Shown piece after piece: positions 37,059 to 51,309 of a stretch of DNA of 64,000 nt. The stretch is from the NCBI GenBank assembly GCA_964057225.1, contig OZ059898.1:20933267-20997266 (forward strand), read 5' to 3'. The notes beneath the pieces were generated by a model. That model was not told where the DNA came from. It worked only from the letters and a program-made list of their open reading frames with translations, and did no database searches. Position numbers and translations under genes: made by a program. This stretch comes from Auanema rhodensis. Lineage: Eukaryota; Nematoda; Chromadorea; Rhabditida; Rhabditidae. Numbering within the stretch: position 1 is the first letter of the stretch; each line of letters starts with the position of its first letter.

Positions 37059-39884
37059 ATGCTGTTTTCAAAATTAGATTCCTCATGTCCATATTAGTCT
37101 AAAAACAAATTTTTATTGATATTGGTTCATGGTAACCATGACTTTGAAATTTACGTGAACTTTAATTTATGCTAATTAAATGTATACGTGATGTGCACTT
37201 GGTATGTAACTCGCTTCACGTGAAAGATAAAGAGATGCGGTTTTCAAAATTAGATTCCCCATGTCCATATTAGTCTAAAAACAAATTTTTATTGATATTG
37301 GTTCATGGTAACCATGACTTTGAAATTTACGTGAACTTTAATTTATGCTAATTAAATGTACACGTGATGTGCACTTGGTATGTAACTCGCTTCACGTGAA
37401 AGATAAAGAGATGCGGTTTTCAAAATTAGATTCCCCATGTCCATATTAGTCTAAAAACAAATTTTTATTGATATTGGTGCATGGTAACCATGACTTTGAA
37501 ATTTACGTGAACTTTAATTTATGCTAATTAAATGTACACGTGATGTGCACTTGGTATGTAACTCGCTTCACGTGAAAGATAAAGAGATGCGGTTTTCAAA
37601 ATTAGATTCCCCATGTCCATATTAGTTTAAAAACAAATTTTTATTGATATTGGTGCATGGTAACCATGACTTTGAAATTTACGTGAACTTTAATTTATGC
37701 TAATTAAATGTACACGTGATGTGCACTTGGTATGTAACTCGCTTCACGTGAAAGATAAAGAGATGCGGTTTTCAAAATTAGATTCCCCATGTCCATATTA
37801 GTCTAAAAACAAATTTTTATTGATATTGGTTCATGGTAACCATGACTTTGAAATTTACGTGAACTTTAATTTATGCTAATTAAATGTACACGTGATGTGC
37901 ACTTGGTATGTAAGTCGCTTCACGTGAAAGATAAAGAGATGCGGTTTTCAAAATTAGATTCCCCATGTCCATATTAGTCTAAAAACAAATTTTTATTGAT
38001 ATTGGTGCATGGTAACCATGACTTTGAAATTTACGTGAACTTTAATTTATGCTAATTAAATGTACACGTGATGTGCACTTGGTATGTAACTCGCTTCACG
38101 TGAAAAATAAAGAGATGCGGTTTTCAAAATTAGATTCCCCATGTCCATATTAGTCTAAAAACAAATTTTTATTGATATTGGTGCATGGTAACCATGACTT
38201 TGAAATTTACGTGAACTTTAATTTATGCTAATTAAATGTACACGTGATGTGCACTTGGTATGTAACTCGCTTCACGTGAAAGATAAAGAGATGCGGTTTT
38301 CAAAATTAGATTCCCCATGTCCATATTAGTCTAAAAACAAATTTTTATTGATATTGGTGCATGGTAACCATGACTTTGAAATTTACGTGAACTTTAATTT
38401 ATGCTAATTAAATGTACACGTGATGTGCACTTGGTATGTAACTCGCTTCACGTGAAAGATAAAGAGATGCGGTTTTCAAAATTAGATTCCCCATGTCCAT
38501 ATTAGTCTAAAAACAAATTTTTATTGATATTGGTTCATGGTAACCATGACTTTGAAATTTACGTGAACTTTAATTTATGCTAATTAAATGTATACGTGAT
38601 GTGCACTTGGTATGTAACTCGCTTCACGTGAAAGATAAAGAGATGCGGTTTTCAAAATTAGATTCCCCATGTCCATATTAGTCTAAAAACAAATTTTTAT
38701 TGATATTGGTTCATGGTAACCATGACTTTGAAATTTACGTGAACTTTAATTTATGCTAATTAAATGTACACGTGATGTGCACTTGGTATGTAACTCGCTT
38801 CACGTGAAAGATAAAGAGATGCGGTTTTCAAAATTAGATTCCCCATGTCCATATTAGTCTAAAAACAAATTTTTATTGATATTGGTGCATGGTAACCATG
38901 ACTTTGAAATTTACGTGAACTTTAATTTATGCTAATTAAATGTACACGTGATGTGCACTTGGTATGTAACTCGCTTCACGTGAAAGATAAAGAGATGCGG
39001 TTTTCAAAATTAGATTCCCCATGTCCATATTAGTTTAAAAACAAATTTTTATTGATATTGGTGCATGGTAACCATGACTTTGAAATTTACGTGAACTTTA
39101 ATTTATGCTAATTAAATGTACACGTGATGTGCACTTGGTATGTAACTCGCTTCACGTGAAAGATAAAAAGATGCGGTTTTCAAAATTAGATTCCCCATGT
39201 CCATATTAGTCTAAAAACAAATTTTTATTGATATTGGTTCATGGTAACCATGACTTTGAAATTTACGTGAACTTTAATTTATGCTAATTAAATGTATACG
39301 TGATGTGCACTTGGTATGTAACTCGCTTCACGTGAAAGATAAAGAGATGCGGTTTTCAAAATTAGATTCCCCATGTCCATATTAGTCTAAAAACAAATTT
39401 TTATTGATATTGGTTCATGGTAACCATGACTTTGAAATTTACGTGAACTTTAATTTATGCTAATTAAATGTACACGTGATGTGCACTTGGTATGTAACTC
39501 GCTTCACGTGTAAGATGAAGAGATGCGGTTTTCAAAATTAGATTCCCCATGTCCATATTAGTCTAAAAACAAATTTTTATTAATATTGGTTCATGGTAAC
39601 CATGACTTTGAAATTTACGTGAACTTTAATTTATGCTAATTAAATGTACACGTGATGTGCACTTGGTATGTAACTCGCTTCACGTGAAAGATAAAGAGAT
39701 GCGGTTTTCAAAATTAGATTCCCCATGTCCATATTAGTCTAAAAACAAATTTTTATTGATATTGGTTCATGGTAACCATGACTTTGAAATTTACGTGAAC
39801 TTTAATTTATGCTAATTAAATGTACACGTGATGTGCACTTGGTATGTAACTCGCTTCACGTGAAAGATAAAGAGATGCGGTTTA

Positions 39885-42145
39885 CAAAATTAGATTCCCC
39901 ATGTCCATATTAGTCTAAAAACAAATTTTTATTGATATTGGTGCATGGTAACCATGACTTTGAAATTTACGTGAACTTTAATTTATGCTAATTAAATGTA
40001 CACGTGATGTGCACTTGGTATGTAACTCGCTTCACGTGAAAGATAAAGAGATGCGGTTTTCAAAATTAGATTCCCCATGTCCATATTAGTTTAAAAACAA
40101 ATTTTTATTGATATTGGTGCATGGTAACCATGACTTTGAAATTTACGTGAACTTTAATTTATGCTAATTAAATGTACACGTGATGTGCACTTGGTATGTA
40201 ACTCGCTTCACGTGAAAGATAAAAAGATGCGGTTTTCAAAATTAGATTCCCCATGTCCATATTAGTCTAAAAACAAATTTTTATTGATATTGGTGCATGG
40301 TAACCATGACTTTGAAATTTACGTGAACTTTAATTTATGCTAATTAAATGTACACGTGATGTGCACTTGGTATGTAACTCGCTTCACGTGTAAGATGAAG
40401 AGATGCGGTTTTCAAAATTAGATTCCCCATGTCCATATTAGTCTAAAAACAAATTTTTATTGATATTGGTTCATGGTAACCATGACTTTGAAATTTACGT
40501 GAACTTTAATTTATGCTAATTAAATGTACACGTGATGTGCACTTGGTATGTAACTCGCTTCACGTGAAAGATAAAGAGATGCGGTTTTCAAAATTAGATT
40601 CCCCATGTCCATATTAGTCTAAAAACAAATTTTTATTGATATTGGTTCATGGTAACCATGACTTTGAAATTTACGTGAACTTTAATTTATGCTAATTAAA
40701 TGTACACGTGATGTGCACTTGGTATGTAACTCGCTTCACGTGAAAGATAAAGAGATGCGGTTTTCAAAATTAGATTCCCCATGTCCATATTAGTCTAAAA
40801 ACAAATTTTTATTGATATTGGTGCATGGTAACCATGACTTTGAAATTTACGTGAACTTTAATTTATGCTAATTAAATGTACACGTGATGTGCACTTGGTA
40901 TGTAACTCGCTTCACGTGAAAGATGAAGAGATGCGGTTTTCAAAATTAGATTCCCCATGTCCATATTAGTCTAAAAACAAATTTTTATTGATATTGGTGC
41001 ATGGTAACCATGACTTTGAAATTTACGTGAACTTTAATTTATGCTAATTAAATGTACACGTGATGTGCACTTGGTATGTAACTCGCTTCACGTGAAAGAT
41101 AAAGAGATGCGGTTTTCAAAATTAGATTCCCCATGTCCATATTAGTCTAAAAACAAATTTTTATTGATATTGGTGCATGGTAACCATGACTTTGAAATTT
41201 ACGTGAACTTTAATTTATGCTAATTAAATGTACACGTGATGTGCACTTGGTATGTAACTCGCTTCACGTGAAAGATGAAGAGATGCGGTTTTCAAAATTA
41301 GATTCCCCATGTCCATATTAGTCTAAAAACAAATTTTTATTGATATTGGTGCATGGTAACCATGACTTTGAAATTTACGTGAACTTTAATTTATGCTAAT
41401 TAAATGTACACGTGATGTGCACTTGGTATGTAACTCGCTTCACGTGAAAGATAAAGAGATGCGGTTTTCAAAATTAGATTCCCCATGTCCATATTAGTTT
41501 AAAAACAAATTTTTATTGATATTGGTGCATGGTAACCATGACTTTGAAATTTACGTGAACTTTAATTTATGCTAATTAAATGTACACGTGATGTGCACTT
41601 GGTATGTAACTCGCTTCACGTGAAAGATAAAAAGATGCGGTTTTCAAAATTAGATTCCCCATGTCCATATTAGTCTAAAAACAAATTTTTATTGATATTG
41701 GTGCATGGTAACCATGACTTTGAAATTTACGTGAACTTTAATTTATGCTAATTAAATGTACACGTGATGTGCACTTGGTATGTAACTCGCTTCACGTGAA
41801 AGATGAAGAGATGCGGTTTTCAAAATTAGATTCCCCATGTCCATATTAGTCTAAAAACAAATTTTTATTGATATTGGTGCATGGTAACCATGACTTTGAA
41901 ATTTACGTGAACTTTAATTTATGCTAATTAAATGTACACGTGATGTGCACTTGGTATGTAACTCGCTTCACGTGAAAGTAAAAGAGATGCGGTTTTCAAA
42001 ATTAGATTCCCCATGTCCATATTAGTCTAAAAACAAATTTTTATTGATATTGGTGCATGGTAACCATGACTTTGAAATTTACGTGAACTTTAATTTATGC
42101 TAATTAAATGTACACGTGATGTGCACTTGGTATGTAACTCGCTTC
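39885..42145 (+). repeat. 34-monomer-shift duplication, copy 1 (partner about 45,869-48,129)
   Basis: The order AGTTTAAAAAC (40,089), ATAAAAAG (40,222), GTAAGATGAAG (40,389), GATGAAG (40,921 and 41,273, a two-monomer spacing), AGTTTAAAAAC (41,497), ATAAAAAG, GATGAAG (41,801) and AAAGTAAAAG (41,973) recurs 5,984 bp (34 x 176) further on, ending with AAAGTAAAAG at 47,957. The limits are approximate; the private GTTTACAAAA near 39,881 and the GATAAAG/GATGAAG difference near 42,152 bound it. Confidence 0.82.
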
Positions 42146-42509
42146 ACGTGAAAGATAAAGAGATGCGGTTTTCAAAATTAGATTCCCCATGTCCATATTA
42201 GTTTAAAAACAAATTTTTATTGATATTGGTGCATGGTAACCATGACTTTGAAATTTACGTGAACTTTAATTTATGCTAATTAAATGTACACGTGATGTGC
42301 ACTTGGTATGTAACTCGCTTCACGTGAAAGATAAAAAGATGCGGTTTTCAAAATTAGATTCCCCATGTCCATATTAGTCTAAAAACAAATTTTTATTGAT
42401 ATTGGTGCATGGTAACCATGACTTTGAAATTTACGTGAACTTTAATTTATGCTAATTAAATGTACACGTGATGTGCACTTGGTATGTAACTCGCTTCACG
42501 TGAAAGATG

Positions 42510-45500
42510 AAGAGATGCGGTTTTCAAAATTAGATTCCCCATGTCCATATTAGTCTAAAAACAAATTTTTATTGATATTGGTGCATGGTAACCATGACTT
42601 TGAAATTTACGTGAACTTTAATTTATGCTAATTAAATGTACACGTGATGTGCACTTGGTATGTAACTCGCTTCACGTGAAAGATGAAGAGATGCGGTTTT
42701 CAAAATTAGATTCCCCATGTCCATATTAGTCTAAAAACAAATTTTTATTGATATTGGTGCATGGTAACCATGACTTTGAAATTTACGTGAACTTTAATTT
42801 ATGCTAATTAAATGTACACGTGATGTGCACTTGGTATGTAACTCGCTTCACGTGAATGATAAAGAGATGCGGTTTTCAAAATTAGATTCCCCATGTCCAT
42901 ATTAGTCTAAAAACAAATTTTTATTGATATTGGTTCATGGTAACCATGACTTTGAAATTTACGTGAACTTTAATTTATGCTAATTAAATGTATACGTGAT
43001 GTGCACTTGGTATGTAACTCGCTTCACGTGAAAGATAAAGAGATGCGGTTTTCAAAATTAGATTCCCCATGTCCATATTAGTCTAAAAACAAATTTTTAT
43101 TGATATTGGTTCATGGTAACCATGACTTTGAAATTTACGTGAACTTTAATTTATGCTAATTAAATGTACACGTGATGTGCACTTGGTATGTAACTCGCTT
43201 CACGTGAAAGATGAAGAGATGCGGTTTTCAAAATTAGATTCCCCATGTCCATATTAGTCTAAAAACAAATTTTTATTGATATTGGTGCATGGTAACCATG
43301 ACTTTGAAATTTACGTGAACTTTAATTTATGCTAATTAAATGTACACGTAATGTGCACTTGGTATGTAACTCGCTTCACGTGAAAGATAAAGAGATGCGG
43401 TTTTCAAAATTAGATTCCCCATGTCCATATTAGTTTAAAAACAAATTTTTATTGATATTGGTGCATGGTAACCATGACTTTGAAATTTACGTGAACTTTA
43501 ATTTATGCTAATTAAATGTACACGTGATGTGCACTTGGTATGTAACTCGCTTCACGTGAAAGATAAAAAGATGCGGTTTTCAAAATTAGATTCCCCATGT
43601 CCATATTAGTCTAAAAACAAATTTTTATTGATATTGGTGCATGGTAACCATGACTTTGAAATTTACGTGAACTTTAATTTATGCTAATTAAATGTACACG
43701 TGATGTGCACTTGGTATGTAACTCGCTTCACGTGAAAGATAAAGAGATGCGGTTTTCAAAATTAGATTCCCCATGTCCATATTAGTTTAAAAACAAATTT
43801 TTATTGATATTGGTGCATGGTAACCATGACTTTGAAATTTACGTGAACTTTAATTTATGCTAATTAAATGTACACGTGATGTGCACTTGGTATGTAACTC
43901 GCTTCACGTGAAAGATAAAAAGATGCGGTTTTCAAAATTAGATTCCCCATGTCCATATTAGTCTAAAAACAAATTTTTATTGATATTGGTGCATGGTAAC
44001 CATGACTTTGAAATTTACGTGAACTTTAATTTATGCTAATTAAATGTACACGTGATGTGCACTTGGTATGTAACTCGCTTCACGTGTAAGATGAAGAGAT
44101 GCGGTTTTCAAAATTAGATTCCCCATGTCCATATTAGTCTAAAAACAAATTTTTATTGATATTGGTTCATGGTAACCATGACTTTGAAATTTACGTGAAC
44201 TTTAATTTATGCTAATTAAATGTACACGTGATGTGCACTTGGTATGTAACTCGCTTCACGTGAAAGATAAAGAGATGCGGTTTTCAAAATTAGATTCCCC
44301 ATGTCCATATTAGTCTAAAAACAAATTTTTATTGATATTGGTTCATGGTAACCATGACTTTGAAATTTACGTGAACTTTAATTTATGCTAATTAAATGTA
44401 CACGTGATGTGCACTTGGTATGTAACTCGCTTCACGTGAAAGATAAAGAGATGCGGTTTTCAAAATTAGATTCCCCATGTCCATATTAGTCTAAAAACAA
44501 ATTTTTATTGATATTGGTGCATGGTAACCATGACTTTGAAATTTACGTGAACTTTAATTTATGCTAATTAAATGTACACGTGATGTGCACTTGGTATGTA
44601 ACTCGCTTCACGTGAAAGATGAAGAGATGCGGTTTTCAAAATTAGATTCCCCATGTCCATATTAGTCTAAAAACAAATTTTTATTGATATTGGTGCATGG
44701 TAACCATGACTTTGAAATTTACGTGAACTTTAATTTATGCTAATTAAATGTACACGTGATGTGCACTTGGTATGTAACTCGCTTCACGTGAAAGATAAAG
44801 AGATGCGGTTTTCAAAATTAGATTCCCCATGTCCATATTAGTCTAAAAACAAATTTTTATTGATATTGGTGCATGGTAACCATGACTTTGAAATTTACGT
44901 GAACTTTAATTTATGCTAATTAAATGTACACGTGATGTGCACTTGGTATGTAACTCGCTTCACGTGAAAGATGAAGAGATGCGGTTTTCAAAATTAGATT
45001 CCCCATGTCCATATTAGTCTAAAAACAAATTTTTATTGATATTGGTGCATGGTAACCATGACTTTGAAATTTACGTGAACTTTAATTTATGCTAATTAAA
45101 TGTACACGTGATGTGCACTTGGTATGTAACTCGCTTCACGTGAATGATAAAGAGATGCGGTTTTCAAAATTAGATTCCCCATGTCCATATTAGTCTAAAA
45201 ACAAATTTTTATTGATATTGGTTCATGGTAACCATGACTTTGAAATTTACGTGAACTTTAATTTATGCTAATTAAATGTATACGTGATGTGCACTTGGTA
45301 TGTAACTCGCTTCACGTGAAAGATAAAGAGATGCGGTTTTCAAAATTAGATTCCCCATGTCCATATTAGTCTAAAAACAAATTTTTATTGATATTGGTTC
45401 ATGGTAACCATGACTTTGAAATTTACGTGAACTTTAATTTATGCTAATTAAATGTACACGTGATGTGCACTTGGTATGTAACTCGCTTCACGTGAAAGAT

Positions 45501-47432
45501 GAAGAGATGCGGTTTTCAAAATTAGATTCCCCATGTCCATATTAGTCTAAAAACAAATTTTTATTGATATTGGTGCATGGTAACCATGACTTTGAAATTT
45601 ACGTGAACTTTAATTTATGCTAATTAAATGTACACGTAATGTGCACTTGGTATGTAACTCGCTTCACGTGAAAGATAAAGAGATGCGGTTTTCAAAATTA
45701 GATTCCCCATGTCCATATTAGTTTAAAAACAAATTTTTATTGATATTGGTGCATGGTAACCATGACTTTGAAATTTACGTGAACTTTAATTTATGCTAAT
45801 TAAATGTACACGTGATGTGCACTTGGTATGTAACTCGCTTCACGTGAAAGATAAAAAGATGCGGTTTTCAAAATTAGATTCCCCATGTCCATATTAGTCT
45901 AAAAACAAATTTTTATTGATATTGGTGCATGGTAACCATGACTTTGAAATTTACGTGAACTTTAATTTATGCTAATTAAATGTACACGTGATGTGCACTT
46001 GGTATGTAACTCGCTTCACGTGAAAGATAAAGAGATGCGGTTTTCAAAATTAGATTCCCCATGTCCATATTAGTTTAAAAACAAATTTTTATTGATATTG
46101 GTGCATGGTAACCATGACTTTGAAATTTACGTGAACTTTAATTTATGCTAATTAAATGTACACGTGATGTGCACTTGGTATGTAACTCGCTTCACGTGAA
46201 AGATAAAAAGATGCGGTTTTCAAAATTAGATTCCCCATGTCCATATTAGTCTAAAAACAAATTTTTATTGATATTGGTGCATGGTAACCATGACTTTGAA
46301 ATTTACGTGAACTTTAATTTATGCTAATTAAATGTACACGTGATGTGCACTTGGTATGTAACTCGCTTCACGTGTAAGATGAAGAGATGCGGTTTTCAAA
46401 ATTAGATTCCCCATGTCCATATTAGTCTAAAAACAAATTTTTATTGATATTGGTTCATGGTAACCATGACTTTGAAATTTACGTGAACTTTAATTTATGC
46501 TAATTAAATGTACACGTGATGTGCACTTGGTATGTAACTCGCTTCACGTGAAAGATAAAGAGATGCGGTTTTCAAAATTAGATTCCCCATGTCCATATTA
46601 GTCTAAAAACAAATTTTTATTGATATTGGTTCATGGTAACCATGACTTTGAAATTTACGTGAACTTTAATTTATGCTAATTAAATGTACACGTGATGTGC
46701 ACTTGGTATGTAACTCGCTTCACGTGAAAGATAAAGAGATGCGGTTTTCAAAATTAGATTCCCCATGTCCATATTAGTCTAAAAACAAATTTTTATTGAT
46801 ATTGGTGCATGGTAACCATGACTTTGAAATTTACGTGAACTTTAATTTATGCTAATTAAATGTACACGTGATGTGCACTTGGTATGTAACTCGCTTCACG
46901 TGAAAGATGAAGAGATGCGGTTTTCAAAATTAGATTCCCCATGTCCATATTAGTCTAAAAACAAATTTTTATTGATATTGGTGCATGGTAACCATGACTT
47001 TGAAATTTACGTGAACTTTAATTTATGCTAATTAAATGTACACGTGATGTGCACTTGGTATGTAACTCGCTTCACGTGAAAGATAAAGAGATGCGGTTTT
47101 CAAAATTAGATTCCCCATGTCCATATTAGTCTAAAAACAAATTTTTATTGATATTGGTGCATGGTAACCATGACTTTGAAATTTACGTGAACTTTAATTT
47201 ATGCTAATTAAATGTACACGTGATGTGCACTTGGTATGTAACTCGCTTCACGTGAAAGATGAAGAGATGCGGTTTTCAAAATTAGATTCCCCATGTCCAT
47301 ATTAGTCTAAAAACAAATTTTTATTGATATTGGTGCATGGTAACCATGACTTTGAAATTTACGTGAACTTTAATTTATGCTAATTAAATGTACACGTGAT
47401 GTGCACTTGGTATGTAACTCGCTTCACGTGAA
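42510..47432 (+). repeat. 13-monomer (2,288-bp) higher-order repeat, about 2.15 tandem copies
   Basis: The markers GAATGAT (42,854), GTATACGTG (42,991), GATGAAG, CACGTAATG (43,345), AGTTTAAAAAC (43,432), ATAAAAAG (43,566), a second AGTTTAAAAAC/ATAAAAAG pair, GTAAGATGAAG (44,086) and two more GATGAAG monomers all recur exactly 2,288 bp later. The matched stretch is 2,635 bp with no difference found at marker sites. A shorter relative starts at 48,623 (GTATACGTG, then CACGTAATG at 48,977) but has only one AGTTTAAAAAC/ATAAAAAG pair. Confidence 0.92.
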
Positions 47433-50400
47433 AGATAAAGAGATGCGGTTTTCAAAATTAGATTCCCCATGTCCATATTAGTTTAAAAACAAATTTTTAT
47501 TGATATTGGTGCATGGTAACCATGACTTTGAAATTTACGTGAACTTTAATTTATGCTAATTAAATGTACACGTGATGTGCACTTGGTATGTAACTCGCTT
47601 CACGTGAAAGATAAAAAGATGCGGTTTTCAAAATTAGATTCCCCATGTCCATATTAGTCTAAAAACAAATTTTTATTGATATTGGTGCATGGTAACCATG
47701 ACTTTGAAATTTACGTGAACTTTAATTTATGCTAATTAAATGTACACGTGATGTGCACTTGGTATGTAACTCGCTTCACGTGAAAGATGAAGAGATGCGG
47801 TTTTCAAAATTAGATTCCCCATGTCCATATTAGTCTAAAAACAAATTTTTATTGATATTGGTGCATGGTAACCATGACTTTGAAATTTACGTGAACTTTA
47901 ATTTATGCTAATTAAATGTACACGTGATGTGCACTTGGTATGTAACTCGCTTCACGTGAAAGTAAAAGAGATGCGGTTTTCAAAATTAGATTCCCCATGT
48001 CCATATTAGTCTAAAAACAAATTTTTATTGATATTGGTGCATGGTAACCATGACTTTGAAATTTACGTGAACTTTAATTTATGCTAATTAAATGTACACG
48101 TGATGTGCACTTGGTATGTAACTCGCTTCACGTGAAAGATGAAGAGATGCGGTTTTCAAAATTAGATTCCCCATGTCCATATTAGTCTAAAAACAAATTT
48201 TTATTGATATTGGTGCATGGTAACCATGACTTTGAAATTTACGTGAACTTTAATTTATGCTAATTAAATGTACACGTGATGTGCACTTGGTATGTAACTC
48301 GCTTCACGTGAAAGATGAAGAGATGCGGTTTTCAAAATTAGATTCCCCATGTCCATATTAGTCTAAAAACAAATTTTTATTGATATTGGTGCATGGTAAC
48401 CATGACTTTGAAATTTACGTGAACTTTAATTTATGCTAATTAAATGTACACGTGATGTGCACTTGGTATGTAACTCGCTTCACGTGTAAGATGAAGAGAT
48501 GCGGTTTTTAAAATTAGATTCCCCATGTCCATATTAGTCTAAAAACAAATTTTTATTGATATTGGTTCATGGTAACCATGACTTTGAAATTTACGTGAAC
48601 TTTAATTTATGCTAATTAAATGTATACGTGATGTGCACTTGGTATGTAACTCGCTTCACGTGAAAGATAAAGAGATGCGGTTTTCAAAATTAGATTCCCC
48701 ATGTCCATATTAGTCTAAAAACAAATTTTTATTGATATTGGTTCATGGTAACCATGACTTTGAAATTTACGTGAACTTTAATTTATGCTAATTAAATGTA
48801 CACGTGATGTGCACTTGGTATGTAACTCGCTTCACGTGAAAGATGAAGAGATGCGGTTTTCAAAATTAGATTCCCCATGTCCATATTAGTCTAAAAACAA
48901 ATTTTTATTGATATTGGTGCATGGTAACCATGACTTTGAAATTTACGTGAACTTTAATTTATGCTAATTAAATGTACACGTAATGTGCACTTGGTATGTA
49001 ACTCGCTTCACGTGAAAGATAAAGAGATGCGGTTTTCAAAATTAGATTCCCCATGTCCATATTAGTTTAAAAACAAATTTTTATTGATATTGGTGCATGG
49101 TAACCATGACTTTGAAATTTACGTGAACTTTAATTTATGCTAATTAAATGTACACGTGATGTGCACTTGGTATGTAACTCGCTTCACGTGAAAGATAAAA
49201 AGATGCGGTTTTCAAAATTAGATTCCCCATGTCCATATTAGTCTAAAAACAAATTTTTATTGATATTGGTGCATGGTAACCATGACTTTGAAATTTACGT
49301 GAACTTTAATTTATGCTAATTAAATGTACACGTGATGTGCACTTGGTATGTAACTCGCTTCACGTGTAAGATGAAGAGATGCGGTTTTTAAAATTAGATT
49401 CCCCATGTCCATATTAGTCTAAAAACAAATTTTTATTGATATTGGTTCATGGTAACCATGACTTTGAAATTTACGTGAACTTTAATTTATGCTATTTAAA
49501 TGTACACGTGATGTGCACTTGGTATGTAACTCGCTTCACGTGAAAGATAAAGAGATGCGGTTTTCAAAATTAGATTCCCCATGTCCATATTAGTCTAAAA
49601 ACAAATTTTTATTGATATTGGTTCATGGTAACCATGACTTTGAAATTTACGTGAACTTTAATTTATGCTAATTAAATGTACACGTGATGTGCACTTGGTA
49701 TGTAACTCGCTTCACGTGAAAGATAAAGAGATGCGGTTTTCAAAATTAGATTCCCCATGTCCATATTAGTCTAAAAACAAATTTTTATTGATATTGGTGC
49801 ATGGTAACCATGACTTTGAAATTTACGTGAACTTTAATTTATGCTAATTAAATGTACACGTGATGTGCACTTGGTATGTAACTCGCTTCACGTGAAAGAT
49901 AAAGAGATGCGGTTTTCAAAATTAGATTCCCCATGTCCATATTAGTTTAAAAACAAATTTTTATTGATATTGGTGCATGGTAACCATGACTTTGAAATTT
50001 ACGTGAACTTTAATTTATGCTAATTAAATGTACACGTGATGTGCACTTGGTATGTAACTCGCTTCACGTGAAAGATAAAAAGATGCGGTTTTCAAAATTA
50101 GATTCCCCATGTCCATATTAGTCTAAAAACAAATTTTTATTGATATTGGTGCATGGTAACCATGACTTTGAAATTTACGTGAACTTTAATTTATGCTAAT
50201 TAAATGTACACGTGATGTGCACTTGGTATGTAACTCGCTTCACGTGTAAGATGAAGAGATGCGGTTTTCAAAATTAGATTCCCCATGTCCATATTAGTCT
50301 AAAAACAAATTTTTATTGATATTGGTTCATGGTAACCATGACTTTGAAATTTACGTGAACTTTAATTTATGCTAATTAAATGTACACGTGATGTGCACTT

Positions 50401-51309
50401 GGTATGTAACTCGCTTCACGTGAAAGATAAAGAGATGCGGTTTTCAAAATTAGATTCCCCATGTCCATATTAGTCTAAAAACAAATTTTTATTGATATTG
50501 GTTCATGGTAACCATGACTTTGAAATTTACGTGAACTTTAATTTATGCTAATTAAATGTACACGTGATGTGCACTTGGTATGTAACTCGCTTCACGTGAA
50601 AGATAAAGAGATGCGGTTTTCAAAATTAGATTCCCCATGTCCATATTAGTCTAAAAACAAATTTTTATTGATATTGTTGCATGGTAACCATGACTTTGAA
50701 ATTTACGTGAACTTTAATTTATGCTAATTAAATGTACACGTGATGTGCACTTGGTATGTAACTCGCTTCACGTGAAAGATGAAGAGATGCGGTTTTCAAA
50801 ATTAGATTCCCCATGTCCATATTAGTCTAAAAACAAATTTTTATTGATATTGGTGCATGGTAACCATGACTTTGAAATTTACGTGAACTTTAATTTATGC
50901 TAATTAAATGTACACGTGATGTGCACTTGGTATGTAACTCGCTTCACGTGAAAGTAAAAGAGATGCGGTTTTCAAAATTAGATTCCCCATGTCCATATTA
51001 GTCTAAAAACAAATTTTTATTGATATTGGTGCATGGTAACCATGACTTTGAAATTTACGTGAACTTTAATTTATGCTAATTAAATGTACACGTGATGTGC
51101 ACTTGGTATGTAACTCGCTTCACGTGAAAGATGAAGAGATGCGGTTTTCAAAATTAGATTCCCCATGTCCATATTAGTCTAAAAACAAATTTTTATTGAT
51201 ATTGGTGCATGGTAACCATGACTTTGAAATTTACGTGAACTTTAATTTATGCTAATTAAATGTACACGTGATGTGCACTTGGTATGTAACTCGCTTCACG
51301 TGAAAGTAA

